A stretch of DNA of 6,516 nt from an uncultured Bacilli bacterium (lineage in GTDB: Bacteria; Bacillota_I; Bacilli_A; RFN20; CAG-826). Of the stretch, positions 5,973-6,516 are shown piece after piece. Below the pieces are notes generated by a model. The model saw nothing but the letters and a program-made list of their open reading frames with translations, was not told the origin of the DNA and ran no database searches. Where the stretch lies: NCBI GenBank assembly GCA_934133115.1, contig CAKPAV010000100.1, forward strand, positions 1 through 6,516, read 5' to 3'. A program made the translations under genes and the position numbers. How positions within the stretch are numbered: position 1 is the stretch's first letter; the number at the start of each line of letters is the position of its first letter.

Positions 5973-6516
5973 ATGAAAAGATTAATAATTGATACCGATA
6001 TTGGTGAAGATATTGATGATATATGGGCTATATCTTTAATATTGTCCACCAATATGTTTCAAATTGATATGATTTCTATATCTCAAGGCGATGTGGAGTA
6101 CAAAACAAAATTAATTGCTAAAATTCTTTTCGAATTAAATATTGATAATATTGCTATTTGTAAGGGCGTTTCTACCAATTTAGATAATGCTATTTGTCCA
6201 CAAAAAGAATGGATAAAAGATTTTGATCTTCATAAATTTAGCGGAAAAATTTATTCAAACTATGAAGAAGGATATCGCCAAGTATTAAATGCTAATCCTA
6301 ATGATGAGTTTGTTGTTGTAGCGTTATCACCATTTACGTCGTTAGCAAGAATTACAACTCTATTAAAAAATAAAAAAGTAAGTATAGTTGCAATGGCGGG
6401 TTCTATTTATAGTGGATATTTTGGTAAAACATCTCCAGATCCAGAATGCAATATTGTTAGTGACATTGAGGCAAGTAGAGAAATAATGTCCAGCGGATTA
6501 AATATTTTATTATTGC
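5973..6516 (+). CDS. Inosine/uridine-type nucleoside hydrolase (N-terminal part, cut by the window end)
   Basis: An open frame of 181 codons runs off the right edge; full-length family members have roughly 300-330 residues. The family hydrolyses the N-glycosidic bond of ribonucleosides, releasing base and ribose for salvage. The N-terminal metal-binding motif is LIIDTDIGEDIDDIWA with Asp7, Asp9, Asp13, Asp15 and Asp16. This is the DTDxGxDIDD variant of the more usual DTDPGxDDA. ISISQGDV (35-42) matches the ITxxxGNV strand, and VALSPFTSLARI (116-127) matches the LGPLTNLA block. PDPECNIVSDIEASREI (155-171) matches the EFNxxxDPEAA block that binds the ribose. The ATG at 5973 is chosen because the hydrophobic strand and aspartate motif begin directly after it. 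The upstream purine-rich site is oddly distant. Base specificity and the C-terminal catalytic residues cannot be judged from this fragment. Confidence 0.9.
   Translation, partial: MKRLIIDTDIGEDIDDIWAISLILSTNMFQIDMISISQGDVEYKTKLIAKILFELNIDNIAICKGVSTNLDNAICPQKEWIKDFDLHKFSGKIYSNYEEGYRQVLNANPNDEFVVVALSPFTSLARITTLLKNKKVSIVAMAGSIYSGYFGKTSPDPECNIVSDIEASREIMSSGLNILLL

Noticed and set aside
1..6516. Mycoplasma-type genetic code (TGA as Trp)
   Set aside because: All tryptophans in the recognised proteins are TGG, and TGA is the stop of tldD within the conserved ATGA overlap with tldE.
1..6516. CRISPR array, insertion sequence, tRNA or rRNA
   Set aside because: No regularly spaced long repeats, transposase motifs, paired terminal repeats or RNA-gene signatures were seen on either strand.

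Overview
This window is AT-rich and uses the standard genetic code. Tryptophan is TGG throughout, and TGA is a true stop at the end of tldD. Strong GGAGG-type ribosome binding sites, short intergenic gaps and simple U-tract hairpin terminators point to a low-GC Firmicute/Bacilli-type bacterium. The surface protein has a Sec signal peptide and a C-terminal membrane helix with a lysine-rich tail, but no LPXTG sorting motif. That would suit a wall-less or wall-poor relative (the Acholeplasma/RF39-like 'Tenericutes' side of Bacilli). This placement is inference, since no rRNA or other marker is present.

Layout: (1) positions 2-121 hold the 3' end of an unidentified gene on the + strand. (2) 191-922 (+) encodes a compact carbon-nitrogen hydrolase (nitrilase superfamily) whose Glu and Cys catalytic residues are clear but whose usual catalytic Lys reads as Arg. 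(3) A hairpin with T-tracts on both sides (1002-1044) is a shared terminator between this gene and the convergent tld operon. (4) 3783-1061 (-) is a two-gene operon, tldD then tldE (pmbA), with an ATGA start/stop overlap. It encodes the two halves of a heterodimeric zinc metalloprotease, and its promoter has an extended -10 box and a very short leader. (5) 3784-3986 is a divergent intergenic region with the tld promoter on one side. On the other is a perfect match to the CcpA/LacI-type operator consensus, just upstream of the next gene. (6) 3987-5768 (+) encodes a membrane-anchored surface protein with two diverged copies of a beta-sandwich-like module, an Ig-like domain and a C-terminal transmembrane helix, followed by a good intrinsic terminator. 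(7) 5809-5972 contains a small array of TTAGCAAC repeats and a candidate promoter. (8) 5973 to the end (+) is the N-terminal two thirds or so of an inosine/uridine-type nucleoside hydrolase, cut by the window edge.

The genes appear to be separate transcription units apart from tldD-tldE. A loose common theme is nutrient scavenging: amide/nitrile hydrolysis, peptide turnover, probable carbohydrate binding at the surface under a catabolite-type operator, and nucleoside salvage. No defence system, mobile element, CRISPR array, RNA gene or RiPP precursor was found. The most useful leads are the operator in front of the surface protein gene, the internal duplication in that protein, the Lys-to-Arg change in the nitrilase homologue, and the repeat array before the nucleoside hydrolase.
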